A stretch of 64,000 bases of DNA from DATAUD01 sp036501665 (GTDB lineage: Bacteria; Verrucomicrobiota; Verrucomicrobiia; Limisphaerales; Palsa-1400). The stretch spans positions 149,546 to 213,545 of the forward strand of contig DASXZW010000108.1 of the NCBI GenBank assembly GCA_036501665.1, in the 5' to 3' direction. How positions within the stretch are numbered: position 1 is the first letter of the stretch; the number at the start of each line of letters is the position of its first letter. Shown piece by piece: positions 25,167-33,465 of this stretch. The notes beneath the pieces were generated by a model. The model searched no databases. It worked only from the letters and a program-made list of their open reading frames with translations, and was not told the DNA's origin. Made by a program: the position numbers and the translations under genes.

Positions 25167-27602
25167 ATGAACCGATGTTTTTTTTCACGCACCGCTCTCT
25201 CGGTGTTAATTTTGTTTTCCGCCATAATCACGCGCGCCGCTGACGCGAACGAACAAGATCAGATCGCCATTCTGCAATCGACCGCATCAACGCGTGACAA
25301 AGACGCGGCGTGTATGCAATTGAAGCGCATTGGGACAGAGCAATCGGTGCCCGCGCTGGCTGCGTTGTTGACGGATGAACAGCTTTCCCGCTCCGCCCGT
25401 TACGCGCTGGAATCCATGCAGTCGTCAGCGGCGGGCGAGGCCCTGCTCGCGGCGCTTCCAAAAACTTCAGGACTTTTGAAAGTGGGCATCATCAATTCGC
25501 TGGCCGTGCGCAAGGACGAAGCTGCGGTCGAGGCGATCAGCGGATTGCTGGCCGATGCGAATGAACAAATTGCCGTGGCCGCGTCCGAGGCTTTGGGAAA
25601 GATCGGCGGGGCAAAGTCGCTCGCGGCGCTGGAATCCGCTCCAGCAAGTTCTGCGAATGCCGTCAATGATGCGAGGCTTGACGCGCGACTGATGATCGCG
25701 AATCAAATGTTGACGCAAGGGGACGATGCCGGCGCGCGAAAGGCTTTTCAGGGAATTTATGACGGCCAAAAAAACGAGTCCCTTCGAGATGCGGCGTTTC
25801 GTGGTTTGATTTTGTCATCCGGCCAGGATGGGATTCAATTGATGACGGACGCGATTTCCAGCGATGACCTCGCGCGTCAAGGCGCCGCCTTGCAAGTGGC
25901 TTCCACTTTGAAAAGCGACGCAGTGACGCGAGCGCTTGCGGATTTGCTCCCGAAAACTCAGGCAGCAGTGCAAATCGCGCTGTTGCGATTTCTGGCGCAG
26001 CGCGGTGACGCTTCAGTATTGCAGTCAGTCGCAACCCTTGCCGATAGCTCCGATGCCAGTGTCCGTCTAGCGGCGATCACCGCGTTGGGCGATTTAGGTG
26101 ATGGGACGGTGGCTCTTCTTTTGGCGCGGAAGGCGGCTGGATCAATTGGTGCTGACCGCGCTGCGGCTCGTCAATCCTTGCTTGATCTTCGTCATGGCTC
26201 GGTCACGCATACTCTCGTTGGCGCGGTTGCCGATGCCGATTCCAAAGTCCGCCTCGAATTGTTACGCGCTATTGGCAATCGCGGCGACATGTCGGCTGTT
26301 CCCGACTTGATCGGATTTGCGCGGAATGACGACGATTCAATCCGGGCCGCGTCGTGCCAGGCGCTTGCTTCTTTGGCAGGAGTCGCGCAGATTCCGAATC
26401 TCATTCAACTTGTCGTTGACGCGAAAAGCGACGACGCGCGCAACGAGGCCGCGGAAGCCCTGGGTGTGGTTTCTCAGCGGGCACAAGCGACCGCTGGACA
26501 CGCGGCGGCCTCTGCGCTCGCGGCGGCGATTCAAAATTCTCCAGTTGAAGCGCGAGTGACCTTGTTGCCGATTTGCGCGGGGTTGAACGAACCTGCGGCG
26601 CGCGACGCTGTGCGGGCTGCCATGAAGGATTCAGAGCCGCGAGTTCGCGATGCCGCAATTCGCGCCGCGTGTGACACGCATGATCCTGAGATGTTGCCAG
26701 ACTTAATCCAATTGGCTCGCGAAGGGGACGGCAACAAGTTTCGCCCGCAGGCAATTGGCGGTTGCGTTCGGTTGATGACGCAGGAGGAGAAAGCGAATTT
26801 TTCGACCGATGAAAAAATCCGCGTTTTCAAACAAATTGCTGACAGTCATCTTGACGCGGCCGAGGAGCGCATGATTCTTTCGGGTCTCGCTGGAATTGCT
26901 GATGAGCGAGCAATGGCGCTGGCGTTGCCGTTGGTGGATGACGCCGCTGTTCGGCCCGAAGCCGCGCGCGCGGTTACGCAGATTGCCGGCGCAATTTGCG
27001 GCTCGAATCAGGAAGAGGCGAGCGCCGCGCTGAAGAAGGTTCTTGCTGCCGCTCCCGATGAAGACGCGCAAAAAGCGGCGAACGCAATCCTTCAGCGCAT
27101 TCACGAAATGTCCACCTACATCACTGCGTGGCAGGTGTCGGGGCCGTACGTGGAAGCTGGGAAGAATTACTCCGCTTTGTTTGACATTGCTTTTCCACCG
27201 GAAACTGGCGCGGACAATTCCGTCAAATGGCAAACGCTGCCGGTCGGAACGGATCCTGCGATTCCGGGCAAGTTGGATTTGCTAAAATTCCTCGGAGGCG
27301 AGCAGCGCGTGGCGTATGTTCGCACGTGGATTTATTCGCCGGATGAGCGCAAGGCGCTGCTGGAACTCGGCAGCGATGATGGCAACAAAGTCTGGCTTAA
27401 CGGAGAGCTGATTCACGCGAACAATGCCTCGCGTGGTTTTCAAGCCGGATCGGACAAAGTCGATGTCACTCTTAAGAAAGGGTGGAATCCGTTGCTCCTT
27501 AAAATTACGCAAAACACGCTGGGCTGGGAATTCAGCGTTCGCTTCGTGGGGATGGATGGGGCGGCGCTGTCGGATATTCGCGCCTCGCTGAATCCTTCGT
27601 AA
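25167..27602 (+). CDS. Secreted HEAT-repeat protein with C-terminal jelly-roll domain
   Basis: An 811-residue secreted protein. The signal peptide is residues 1-26 (ending TRAA). Residues ~30-640 are HEAT/PBS-lyase-like repeats of about 30 residues, e.g. AVEAISGLLADANEQIAVAASEALGKIG and VPDLIGFARNDDDSIRAASCQALASLAG. Residues ~650-805 form a PA14/galactose-binding-like jelly roll: WQVSGPY, AYVRTWIYSPDERKALLELGSDDGNKVWLNGELIH and KKGWNPLLLKI. In Verrucomicrobia and Planctomycetes this pairing occurs beside sugar dehydrogenase propellers. It starts 51 bp after the GH140 gene and is likely in the same transcript. Confidence 0.85.
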   Translation: MNRCFFSRTALSVLILFSAIITRAADANEQDQIAILQSTASTRDKDAACMQLKRIGTEQSVPALAALLTDEQLSRSARYALESMQSSAAGEALLAALPKTSGLLKVGIINSLAVRKDEAAVEAISGLLADANEQIAVAASEALGKIGGAKSLAALESAPASSANAVNDARLDARLMIANQMLTQGDDAGARKAFQGIYDGQKNESLRDAAFRGLILSSGQDGIQLMTDAISSDDLARQGAALQVASTLKSDAVTRALADLLPKTQAAVQIALLRFLAQRGDASVLQSVATLADSSDASVRLAAITALGDLGDGTVALLLARKAAGSIGADRAAARQSLLDLRHGSVTHTLVGAVADADSKVRLELLRAIGNRGDMSAVPDLIGFARNDDDSIRAASCQALASLAGVAQIPNLIQLVVDAKSDDARNEAAEALGVVSQRAQATAGHAAASALAAAIQNSPVEARVTLLPICAGLNEPAARDAVRAAMKDSEPRVRDAAIRAACDTHDPEMLPDLIQLAREGDGNKFRPQAIGGCVRLMTQEEKANFSTDEKIRVFKQIADSHLDAAEERMILSGLAGIADERAMALALPLVDDAAVRPEAARAVTQIAGAICGSNQEEASAALKKVLAAAPDEDAQKAANAILQRIHEMSTYITAWQVSGPYVEAGKNYSALFDIAFPPETGADNSVKWQTLPVGTDPAIPGKLDLLKFLGGEQRVAYVRTWIYSPDERKALLELGSDDGNKVWLNGELIHANNASRGFQAGSDKVDVTLKKGWNPLLLKITQNTLGWEFSVRFVGMDGAALSDIRASLNPS

Positions 27603-27608
27603 GCGAGG

Positions 27609-28289
27609 TCAGGCGCGTCGGGATTGGGCGACCACTTCTACCGCTAAGCGGGCGCGTTCCTGGATTGCGGCCCAATTGCCTTCCGCGAGGTCTTCCGGTT
27701 TCGCGATCCATGTGCCGCCGGCCGCGGCGACGCTTGCGGCGCGGAGATATTTTTCGAGGTTGCTGGTGGTCACGCCTCCGCTGGGCATGAACCGGACGCC
27801 GACGTGTTTGAACGGCCCCCAAATGGCGTCAATCATTGCCGCGCCGCCGAGAGCTTCGGCGGGGAAAAATTTCAGCAGTTTGCATCCGAGCGAAAGGCCG
27901 ATTTCAATTTCGCTTGCCGTCGATACTCCCGGAATAAACGGGAGGCCCAATTGCCGCGCGTGATTGACCGTCGCGGGATTTAAACCGGGAGAGACGCCGA
28001 AGGCCGCGCCGCTGGCTTTTGCCGCATCGACATTTGCTTGCGTCAATAATGTTCCGGCGCCGACGAGCATTTGCGGGCGTTCCTTTGAGATGATTCGGAT
28101 GACTTCGGCGGCGGCGGCGGTGCGGAAGGTGATTTCGACGATTGGCAGATTGCCGGCAAGGAGTGCGCGCGCCAATGGCAATGCGTGTTCGACGTGTTCG
28201 ATGACGACGACGGGGACGATGCCGAGTTGGGCGATTCGGTCAAAAACTGTTTCGCGCGATTCTGCGGAATTGTCGATGGGCTTTTGCAT
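27609..28289 (-). CDS. eda: 2-keto-3-deoxy-6-phosphogluconate (KDPG/KHG) aldolase
   Basis: A 226-residue class I aldolase cleaving KDPG to pyruvate and glyceraldehyde-3-phosphate. The catalytic Glu sits in NLPIVEITFRT, and the Schiff-base Lys in GCKLLKFFPAEALGG. The phosphate-binding stretch RFMPSGGVTTSNLEKYL and VGAGTLL are typical. The length is normal. It stops 6 bp from the end of the HEAT-repeat gene (convergent). It links to uxaC at 4471-5883, since both are needed for hexuronate breakdown, though they are 22 kb apart. Confidence 0.95.
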   Translation of the reverse strand: MQKPIDNSAESRETVFDRIAQLGIVPVVVIEHVEHALPLARALLAGNLPIVEITFRTAAAAEVIRIISKERPQMLVGAGTLLTQANVDAAKASGAAFGVSPGLNPATVNHARQLGLPFIPGVSTASEIEIGLSLGCKLLKFFPAEALGGAAMIDAIWGPFKHVGVRFMPSGGVTTSNLEKYLRAASVAAAGGTWIAKPEDLAEGNWAAIQERARLAVEVVAQSRRA

Positions 28290-28470
28290 TTTGCTCGCTC
28301 TATTTTTAGCGGGGAGAGGTTTTCATTTTGGAGGCGTTTAGTCCATCTGATTTGTGTCAAGAAATTCAGATTTTTTATGCGGATGAGGGGTTTTGAGATA
28401 TCAGGATTTTCCTACCGTGGGTTTTTTCCGTTGGGAAGAAAATCTTATTTGCTTACAAATTTTATCAAGG

Positions 28471-29139
28471 TCAACGACGGTTGGATTGTGCGGGGTTTTT
28501 TCGGATGGCGTCGTATTTCTCCTGGTATTCCTTGAAGACGTCGCGTTTTGAGTCCTTTTTTATATATAACAAGAAGTCATTAAAATTGGTCGGACTATTT
28601 AAAACTCGGTTATAGTGATAGGAACCAATAGTGTCCGATTTATCGAGGTTCAGATTCATCAGGGCAGTTCTTGTGTCAAGGGCCGCAGTAAATTCCGATC
28701 TCAAGATTCCCCACGCAAAGTCATCTCGCGATATTTTACCTTCTCTTGCTTCCTGGGTTAATTTTTTAAAATCGGCCTCGCTTCGGCTGTTTAGTGTTTC
28801 GAAAAGCAGACAGAAATACTCGTCAAGGGGCACTTGATTCTCACGCACACAAATGATTACTTCGGCGTCTCCTTGTCCGCGAGGGTAGTAATGGTATGCC
28901 GGAGGCTTGGTGTTGTCATCATCATCGTAAAAGTAAAAAAGATCGACGGTGCGATTTGAAAAGACCTTGCTGATTGTGTTCGTGAGCGTCTTTTCGGCAA
29001 GCGGGTGTTCAGAAAGAAATTTTTTAAGTTTGGGCGATTCCCGGCGCTCGATTGGCGGTGGCTGGGAATGGGATGGCGATACAATCAACGTGCAGAGCGC
29101 GAAAGCCGCCAACCCTGTTCGCAAATAGGGTGAGTTCAT
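28471..29139 (-). CDS. Secreted protein of unknown function
   Basis: A 222-residue protein from ATG 29139 (signal peptide ending about residue 25, SPSHSQ); ATG 29151 adds four residues. The mature part is charged and mostly helical: LKKFLSEHPLAEKTLTNTISKVF, an acidic FYFYDDDDN run, then SRSEADFKKLTQEAREG and FKEYQEKYDAIRK. No catalytic motif or lipobox is seen. I do not recognise it. It stands alone, with AT-rich non-coding DNA of about 180-210 bp on each side. Confidence 0.65.
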   Translation of the reverse strand: MNSPYLRTGLAAFALCTLIVSPSHSQPPPIERRESPKLKKFLSEHPLAEKTLTNTISKVFSNRTVDLFYFYDDDDNTKPPAYHYYPRGQGDAEVIICVRENQVPLDEYFCLLFETLNSRSEADFKKLTQEAREGKISRDDFAWGILRSEFTAALDTRTALMNLNLDKSDTIGSYHYNRVLNSPTNFNDFLLYIKKDSKRDVFKEYQEKYDAIRKNPAQSNRR

Positions 29140-29360
29140 GGCACGCATCATTGCAGCGTGTAGCGAATTTGGAAGCTATTATAAGCCATCTCATAAATAT
29201 CCGCAGCGGCGGAAGCGGTCGATCTTTGGGATGGGTGCTTCGTTGCGCCTCAGTCACAGTCCCCTGCGAGAGACGGCCCAATATAAGATAAGAGATGCTC
29301 CAAGCGGATGCCATGCTCCTTCGGCCCGTCTCGCCCCCCGGCCCCAGTCTTCATTCACAG

Positions 29361-30623
29361 CTATTTGTGAGATGGCTTGTAGTTTGATGCAGCATCGGGC
29401 TGGCTCGACGGTTTCATGGCTCTATTTGACAGCCAGCGTGACAAATGAATGCCGGGGCGATCTGCCAAGACGTAAAGCGCGTAGCCGAGTATTACCGACA
29501 GGACGCATGTTGCGATTGAAACAAGGAGGGCTGCGGTTTGCCGACCCATGAACGGAAAGGTTGCGAGATATGCCCAACTTGAAAAACTGCAGATCACAGG
29601 AACATGAATCAGGTAGAGGCCGAATGAAATCCGGCCCAGGAACAACGGAATTGCGCTCGATAAAAATCGCTGTGTAGATATCGAAACCAGCGTCAGAGCG
29701 ATGGCGATGATTCCAATGAGGAGATACGCAAGGTCGCGGTAGTTTGGTGGCACGTCGTGGTAATTGAAAAAGCCCGAAGCGATAATTATCAAACTCCAAA
29801 TGAGAGCAGCGAATATTGGACTTCGGCGGACAAAGCTGAAGAACGGTAGAGATGAGACTCGTTCGACGGAGGGGAGCCTGGTTCGATTGACGTATAAATC
29901 ACAGAGGGCGATGCCAGCCACAAATGTATTCAGCCAAATCAGATTAGACGTGTAACCGACTATTGCGATCAATGGATACGCGAAGAAGCGGATTCCGCGG
30001 TGTCCTAAAATGGCCAAAAAGGCGAAGAGAAATAGCGAGCCGTAAAACTCCATTTCCATGGTCCATAGAACCGGGTTGTATGTAGAGTCCCGTCGAAAAG
30101 CAAAGAAGCTTTCCCATGCAGCAGATTTGGCTGCGCCCAGGGCGCTCGCGGGAAAGGCATACCAGCTCGACAGCCAGCCGGATTCGTAAGGTTCGCCAAG
30201 TGTGTGAGACAAGGCTATGTTGTGCATCAACCCCAGGGCATGAATCGCAAAAGCGAAGGCGACCGAAACGAAGACGGGAAGCAACAGGCGGGGATACCTG
30301 CGCAATAGTGCGTCCTCCAGGTAGTCGTGGGAGCTTGTCGATGATGTTTCGTGGGCGCGCAGGAAAAATTGGAAGGACAACACAAATCCGGACATAATCC
30401 AAAAAAGCCAGACCGCAAACGTCCCGTTAATCATGCCCTCAATTGCGGCCAGGAGGAGATGCGATCCCGCACGCGGGAGATGAGCAAATTGGTGAAGAAT
30501 ATCTGTCGTGGAGGTTGCGTAAAATGTCAGCCGGAGGTGATGAAAGACGACTATGAAGGCGGCGATCCCTCGAAGACCTTCAAGGGAATGCAATTTGTGC
30601 GATTGGTTCATAAGTGTCTGCAT
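29361..30623 (-). CDS. Acyltransferase 3 family membrane protein
   Basis: A 420-residue inner-membrane O-acyltransferase with about 10 membrane segments. The N-terminal family motif LHSLEGLRGIAAFIVVFHHL contains the conserved His (H28-H29 region). RRYPRLLLPVFVSVAFAF and WTMEMEFYGSLFLFA are also characteristic, and the C-terminal LGRISFGLYLIHVPVI is the usual late motif. Members acetylate or acylate LPS, exopolysaccharide or peptidoglycan sugars; the acceptor here is unknown. The start could alternatively be the ATG at codon 5. Upstream 30624-30961 contains only repeats. Confidence 0.9.
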   Translation of the reverse strand: MQTLMNQSHKLHSLEGLRGIAAFIVVFHHLRLTFYATSTTDILHQFAHLPRAGSHLLLAAIEGMINGTFAVWLFWIMSGFVLSFQFFLRAHETSSTSSHDYLEDALLRRYPRLLLPVFVSVAFAFAIHALGLMHNIALSHTLGEPYESGWLSSWYAFPASALGAAKSAAWESFFAFRRDSTYNPVLWTMEMEFYGSLFLFAFLAILGHRGIRFFAYPLIAIVGYTSNLIWLNTFVAGIALCDLYVNRTRLPSVERVSSLPFFSFVRRSPIFAALIWSLIIIASGFFNYHDVPPNYRDLAYLLIGIIAIALTLVSISTQRFLSSAIPLFLGRISFGLYLIHVPVICSFSSWAYLATFPFMGRQTAALLVSIATCVLSVILGYALYVLADRPGIHLSRWLSNRAMKPSSQPDAASNYKPSHK

Positions 30624-30761
30624 GCCAACATTTGCCGGTATGGGGGAATTATCGGTCTTTGCAGGGTTTTGCTTTAGTTGAAAAAAAGTCGGAAAAGTCT
30701 CTTAGAGAAGTGCATAACACGTCAGTTTGGTTGTTTTTTTGACGGGTTTCTGAGGATATGA

Positions 30762-30816
30762 GGAATGGGAGGGATGGGACGAATAGGATTTGCGGCAGTC
30801 GCTACATGATTCCAGG
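30762..30816 (+). repeat. Dispersed repeat, copy 2 (GAATGGGAGGGATGGGAC...)
   Basis: GGAATGGGAGGGATGGGACG followed by AATAGG and, after about 20 bases, CGCTACATGATTCCAGGC. It matches the copy at 22600-22655 over the same length with scattered substitutions. It lies in the 338-bp non-coding gap 30624-30961. Confidence 0.65.
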
Positions 30817-30827
30817 CAATTCTCTAA

Positions 30828-30906
30828 ACTCCGAGGTGCGGACGCCTCGGAGTCAGAACAGAATGGGATGCACCGTTTGCGGACGCCTCGGCGAGGCGTC
30901 CCTACC
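30828..30906 (+). repeat. Composite hairpin repeat with CCCTACC tail
   Basis: Two hairpins lie in tandem. ACTCCGAGG...CCTCGGAGT (30828-30853) is followed by 27 spacer bases and the palindrome GGACGCCTCGGCGAGGCGTCC plus CTACC (30881-30906). The second unit is identical in 26 bases to 37060-37085 and to the right half of 47108-47161. Located 3' of the ThuA gene. Confidence 0.8.
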
Positions 30907-30961
30907 AGTCAACTATTAATATAGGCGTTAATCTTCAACGGGAATTGCATTTTTGGTCGAT

Positions 30962-31750
30962 TTATTTGGCAGGTGGATTGTTGTTGCCGGCGGCCCAGAG
31001 GATGGCGTTGCGGAGCATGGTTTTGTAATTTTCGTTGTTGAAGAGGGTGGGGTGGTGGCCCATTTGAAAGTAGATGTTGCGGGCTTTCATTTTGTCGTTG
31101 GTCCAGATGACGGGGTGGTCGCCCATTTTTATGTCCGAGGGCGGGTCGTAGCTGGATTCATCGACGCGGGCGAGGACGTGGACGTTTGGGCGCGGATCTT
31201 TGTTGTAGGTGTACCATTCTTCCTCTTTGACGGTGAAATGGGGCGGCAGGCCTTGGAAGGCCGGATGGGTTGGCTCCTCGAGGATGACGTCGCCGGAGAC
31301 GCGTTTTGCGATGTAGTTTTTGAATCGGATGCCGCCCATGAATTCGGAAAACCAGGGCCACATGGGGTAGCCGTCGAATTCGCCGAGGAGTGTGGCGTGG
31401 TGCATTCCGACCCAGCCGCCGCGTCCATTTTCAATATAGTCGATGAATGCGGCTTTGGCTTCATCGGTCCAGCGGTAGGGAGGGTAGTTGAGTTGGATGA
31501 TGAGTTGGTATTGGGCGAGGAATGGTTTGGTGAATTTGTCGGGGTTTTCAAGAACGTCGATTTGGAAATGGTCTTGTTGGGCGGTGGCCTTGAGCCAGAT
31601 TAGCGCGGCGGCGACGAATTCTTTGTGCTGGTCGCCGCGTTCGGCGAGGACGACGGCGCGAAAGCGGTTGGTGTCGGGTTGGGCCTTGGCAATGAATGTG
31701 GAAAGCGAAAAGAACAGAACGGTCAGCGCAACGGCCAATTTATTTTCCAT
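30962..31750 (-). CDS. Secreted ThuA-like domain protein
   Basis: A 262-residue protein with a signal peptide (residues 1-22, ending AKAQ). ThuA domains have a class I glutamine amidotransferase-like fold. Visible marks are FRAVVLAERGDQHKEFV, YQLIIQLNYPPYRWTDEAKAAFIDYIENGRGGWVGMHHATL, and the C-terminal VIWTNDKMKARNIYFQMGHHPTLF. Function is usually described as trehalose or carbohydrate utilisation, without known chemistry. The frame opens at TTG 31759; ATG 31750 begins the signal peptide and is chosen. A second ThuA protein is at 41408-42433. Confidence 0.86.
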   Translation of the reverse strand: MENKLAVALTVLFFSLSTFIAKAQPDTNRFRAVVLAERGDQHKEFVAAALIWLKATAQQDHFQIDVLENPDKFTKPFLAQYQLIIQLNYPPYRWTDEAKAAFIDYIENGRGGWVGMHHATLLGEFDGYPMWPWFSEFMGGIRFKNYIAKRVSGDVILEEPTHPAFQGLPPHFTVKEEEWYTYNKDPRPNVHVLARVDESSYDPPSDIKMGDHPVIWTNDKMKARNIYFQMGHHPTLFNNENYKTMLRNAILWAAGNNNPPAK

Positions 31751-31809
31751 GCGAGTCAAATATATATTCCGGCAAAGCTTGCCCTCCCAGTAAACCTATC
31801 GAGAGAGAA

Positions 31810-31865
31810 ACCTCCTCTCCCCGGCCCTCTCCTCCACAACCTGTGGAAGAGAGGGAGCTGGGGTG
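31810..31865 (+). repeat. CCTCTCCCCGGCCCTCT hairpin repeat, copy 1
   Basis: CCTCCTCTCCCCGGCCCTCT, then CTCCAC...GTGGAAGAGAGGG, gives a 13-bp stem with one mismatch. Further copies are at 33294-33346 and 34881-34930. All three are in the same orientation and lie within 3.1 kb, in or beside gene 5' regions. Confidence 0.82.
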
Positions 31866-31990
31866 ATGGACGGTTCAAGGGGTCGCGGGGGCATCTTGAC
31901 ACTGCTATGATAACGCAATAACTGATTTGGATTTTGGCATGTCGCGGTTCGGCCAAGCCTCAGCTCGACGGATTGCCGCCGCTTTCTCCA

Positions 31991-32022
31991 AGTGCAAAAG
32001 CTCCGGCAAGCCGGAGCACTCC
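31991..32022 (+). repeat. Perfect 8-bp hairpin (GCTCCGGC-AA-GCCGGAGC)
   Basis: A strong G+C-rich stem with a two-base loop at 32000-32017, flanked by AAAA and ACTCCAAA. It lies in the 378-bp non-coding gap 31751-32128, downstream of the minus-strand serine hydrolase. It could act as a weak terminator or be another repeat family. I see no gene in this gap. Confidence 0.5.
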
Positions 32023-32128
32023 AAACGCTTCGCGCCGCCTTGCGAGTTGATAGCGGTAGCAATGTCGAGACGCACCGATGGTTCGCTGTCAGTCTGTTTT
32101 TTTGATTTCAAACGAGGACCTTGGGAGT

Positions 32129-33412
32129 TCATTTGGTGAATTGGGCGAGGGCGGCTTCTTTGAATGCGGCCTGGCTTTTGTTGCCGTTGTTGGGGAAACC
32201 GGCGTGCTGGACCATCCATATCAGCACCAAACCGTGTTTGCGGTTGATTTCCATATTGGTCGATTCCGCGCCGCCGTGGCTGGCCCAATCGGGACCGACG
32301 CCCCAGCCGAATCCGTAGTTGTCCTTGACAGCATCGCCGGTTTGCTTGCTGGTCATCATGTTGACAGCGTTTTCGGAGAGGTAGCGTTTGCCGTCGAGTT
32401 GGCCGCCGTTGAGAATCATCTGGCAGAACCGCGCAACGTCGTGGGCGGTGGAGAAAAGTCCACCGGCGGGCATCGGGTAACGAATGGGGTGGTCGGACAG
32501 CGGATAGTGGAGTTGGCTGATTTGGATTTCTTCGAGGTCGTTTTTGGCGGTGTTGGGCTTGTAGGATTTTGCGATTCGGCTTTCCTGGCTTTTCGTGGGC
32601 CAGAAGGTGGTGTCTTTCATGCCGAGCGGTTTGAAGAGGCGTTGGCGCATGAATTCTTCGTAGGGCATGCCGCTGACGATTTCGATGATGCGCGCGGCGG
32701 TGTTGATGCCGGCGTTGGCGTAGGCGTATTTTGTGCCCGGCTCAAATTCGAGCGGGGACATGGCGTAGCTCATCACGGCTTCTCGCAACGGGAGGGCGTC
32801 GAGGGTCGGTTGTTCGGGGCGCGAAGAAAAGGGGAGGCCACTGGTGTGCGAGAGGATTTCGCGAATGAGAATTGGGTGGGACGGTTTTTTGAGAAGGAGA
32901 CGGTCGCCGTCGCGTTTAGAGACGAGCATTTGGCCCTTGAATTCGGGCAGGTATTTTTCAACGGGATCATCGACACTGACTTTTCCTTCATCGACAAGCA
33001 TCATGAAAGCCGTAGTGGTCATCGGCTTTGATTGGGAGGCGATCCAGAACATGGTGTCGGGCTTCATCGGTTTGCGGGCGGCGACATCGGAGTAGCCAAC
33101 GCAGTCGATGCTGAGAATGTCGTCCTTGTTCGCAACGAGCGTGACTGCGCCGGCGAGGGAATGACTGTCGATGTAGGGTTGGAGCGCGGCGGAGATTTTC
33201 GCGGAGGGTTCGGCGGCTTGCGTTTTTTGTGAGATGGAGGCGAGGCAGAGGAAGAGAGCCAAGCTCAAAAAGGAGTAACTGTCGAAAAAGGAGCCTCCTC
33301 TCCCCGGCCCTCTCCTCCACACACGTGTGGAAGAGAGGGGGGTGATGGCGGGCGAGACAATGGAAGTTTCGTTAGGTGCCAAGACCACTTGACGGGGATT
33401 TTTGTAGTTCAT
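32129..33412 (-). CDS. Secreted serine hydrolase (beta-lactamase / class C PBP-like)
   Basis: A 427-residue protein with the class C fold. SQSK (in WIASQSKPMTTTAFM) is the SxxK nucleophile motif, YAYANAGINTAARI gives YxN, and WASHGGAES supplies the third-strand HxG. TMFWIASQSK, LLSHTSGLPF-like ILSHTSGLPF and MPAGGLFSTAHDVARF are common in esterase-type members. The start is doubtful. ATG 33412 gives a 60-residue leader whose middle (SSTRVWRRGPGRGGSFF) is encoded by a hairpin repeat, and the hydrophobic signal (FLSLALFLCLASIS) comes after it. No other ATG precedes the signal; TTG is possible. Confidence 0.85.
   Translation of the reverse strand: MNYKNPRQVVLAPNETSIVSPAITPLSSTRVWRRGPGRGGSFFDSYSFLSLALFLCLASISQKTQAAEPSAKISAALQPYIDSHSLAGAVTLVANKDDILSIDCVGYSDVAARKPMKPDTMFWIASQSKPMTTTAFMMLVDEGKVSVDDPVEKYLPEFKGQMLVSKRDGDRLLLKKPSHPILIREILSHTSGLPFSSRPEQPTLDALPLREAVMSYAMSPLEFEPGTKYAYANAGINTAARIIEIVSGMPYEEFMRQRLFKPLGMKDTTFWPTKSQESRIAKSYKPNTAKNDLEEIQISQLHYPLSDHPIRYPMPAGGLFSTAHDVARFCQMILNGGQLDGKRYLSENAVNMMTSKQTGDAVKDNYGFGWGVGPDWASHGGAESTNMEINRKHGLVLIWMVQHAGFPNNGNKSQAAFKEAALAQFTK
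33294..33346 (+). repeat. CCTCTCCCCGGCCCTCT hairpin repeat, copy 2
   Basis: Same sequence class as 31810-31865, with stem CTCCAC-ACAC-GTGTGG extended by CCTCT/AGAGG. It lies inside the N-terminal leader of the serine hydrolase ORF, just ahead of the signal-peptide codons. Confidence 0.82.
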
Positions 33413-33437
33413 AAAGATTTGGCGAGGGCATTTATGA

Positions 33438-33462
33438 GGCGGCGCAGCAACGCCGTCCTACC
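33438..33462 (+). repeat. GGCGGCG hairpin with CTACC tail
   Basis: GGCGGCG-CAGCAA-CGCCGTC followed by CTACC. It is a short variant of the hairpin+CTACC family and ends three bases from the stop codon of the sugar dehydrogenase gene on the minus strand, where it may work as a terminator. Confidence 0.7.
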
Positions 33463-33465
33463 AGA

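Noticed and set aside
30953..31603. Plus-strand frame of 216 codons opposite the ThuA gene
   Set aside because: Shadow of the ThuA gene; valine/glycine-rich with no domain.
31905..32288. Minus-strand 127-codon frame between ThuA and serine hydrolase
   Set aside because: Arginine-rich shadow over a hairpin region and the serine hydrolase C-terminus; no motif.
32078..33031. Plus-strand frame of 317 codons opposite the serine hydrolase
   Set aside because: The minus strand carries clear SxxK and YxN motifs; the plus frame has none and is a shadow of G+C-rich codons.
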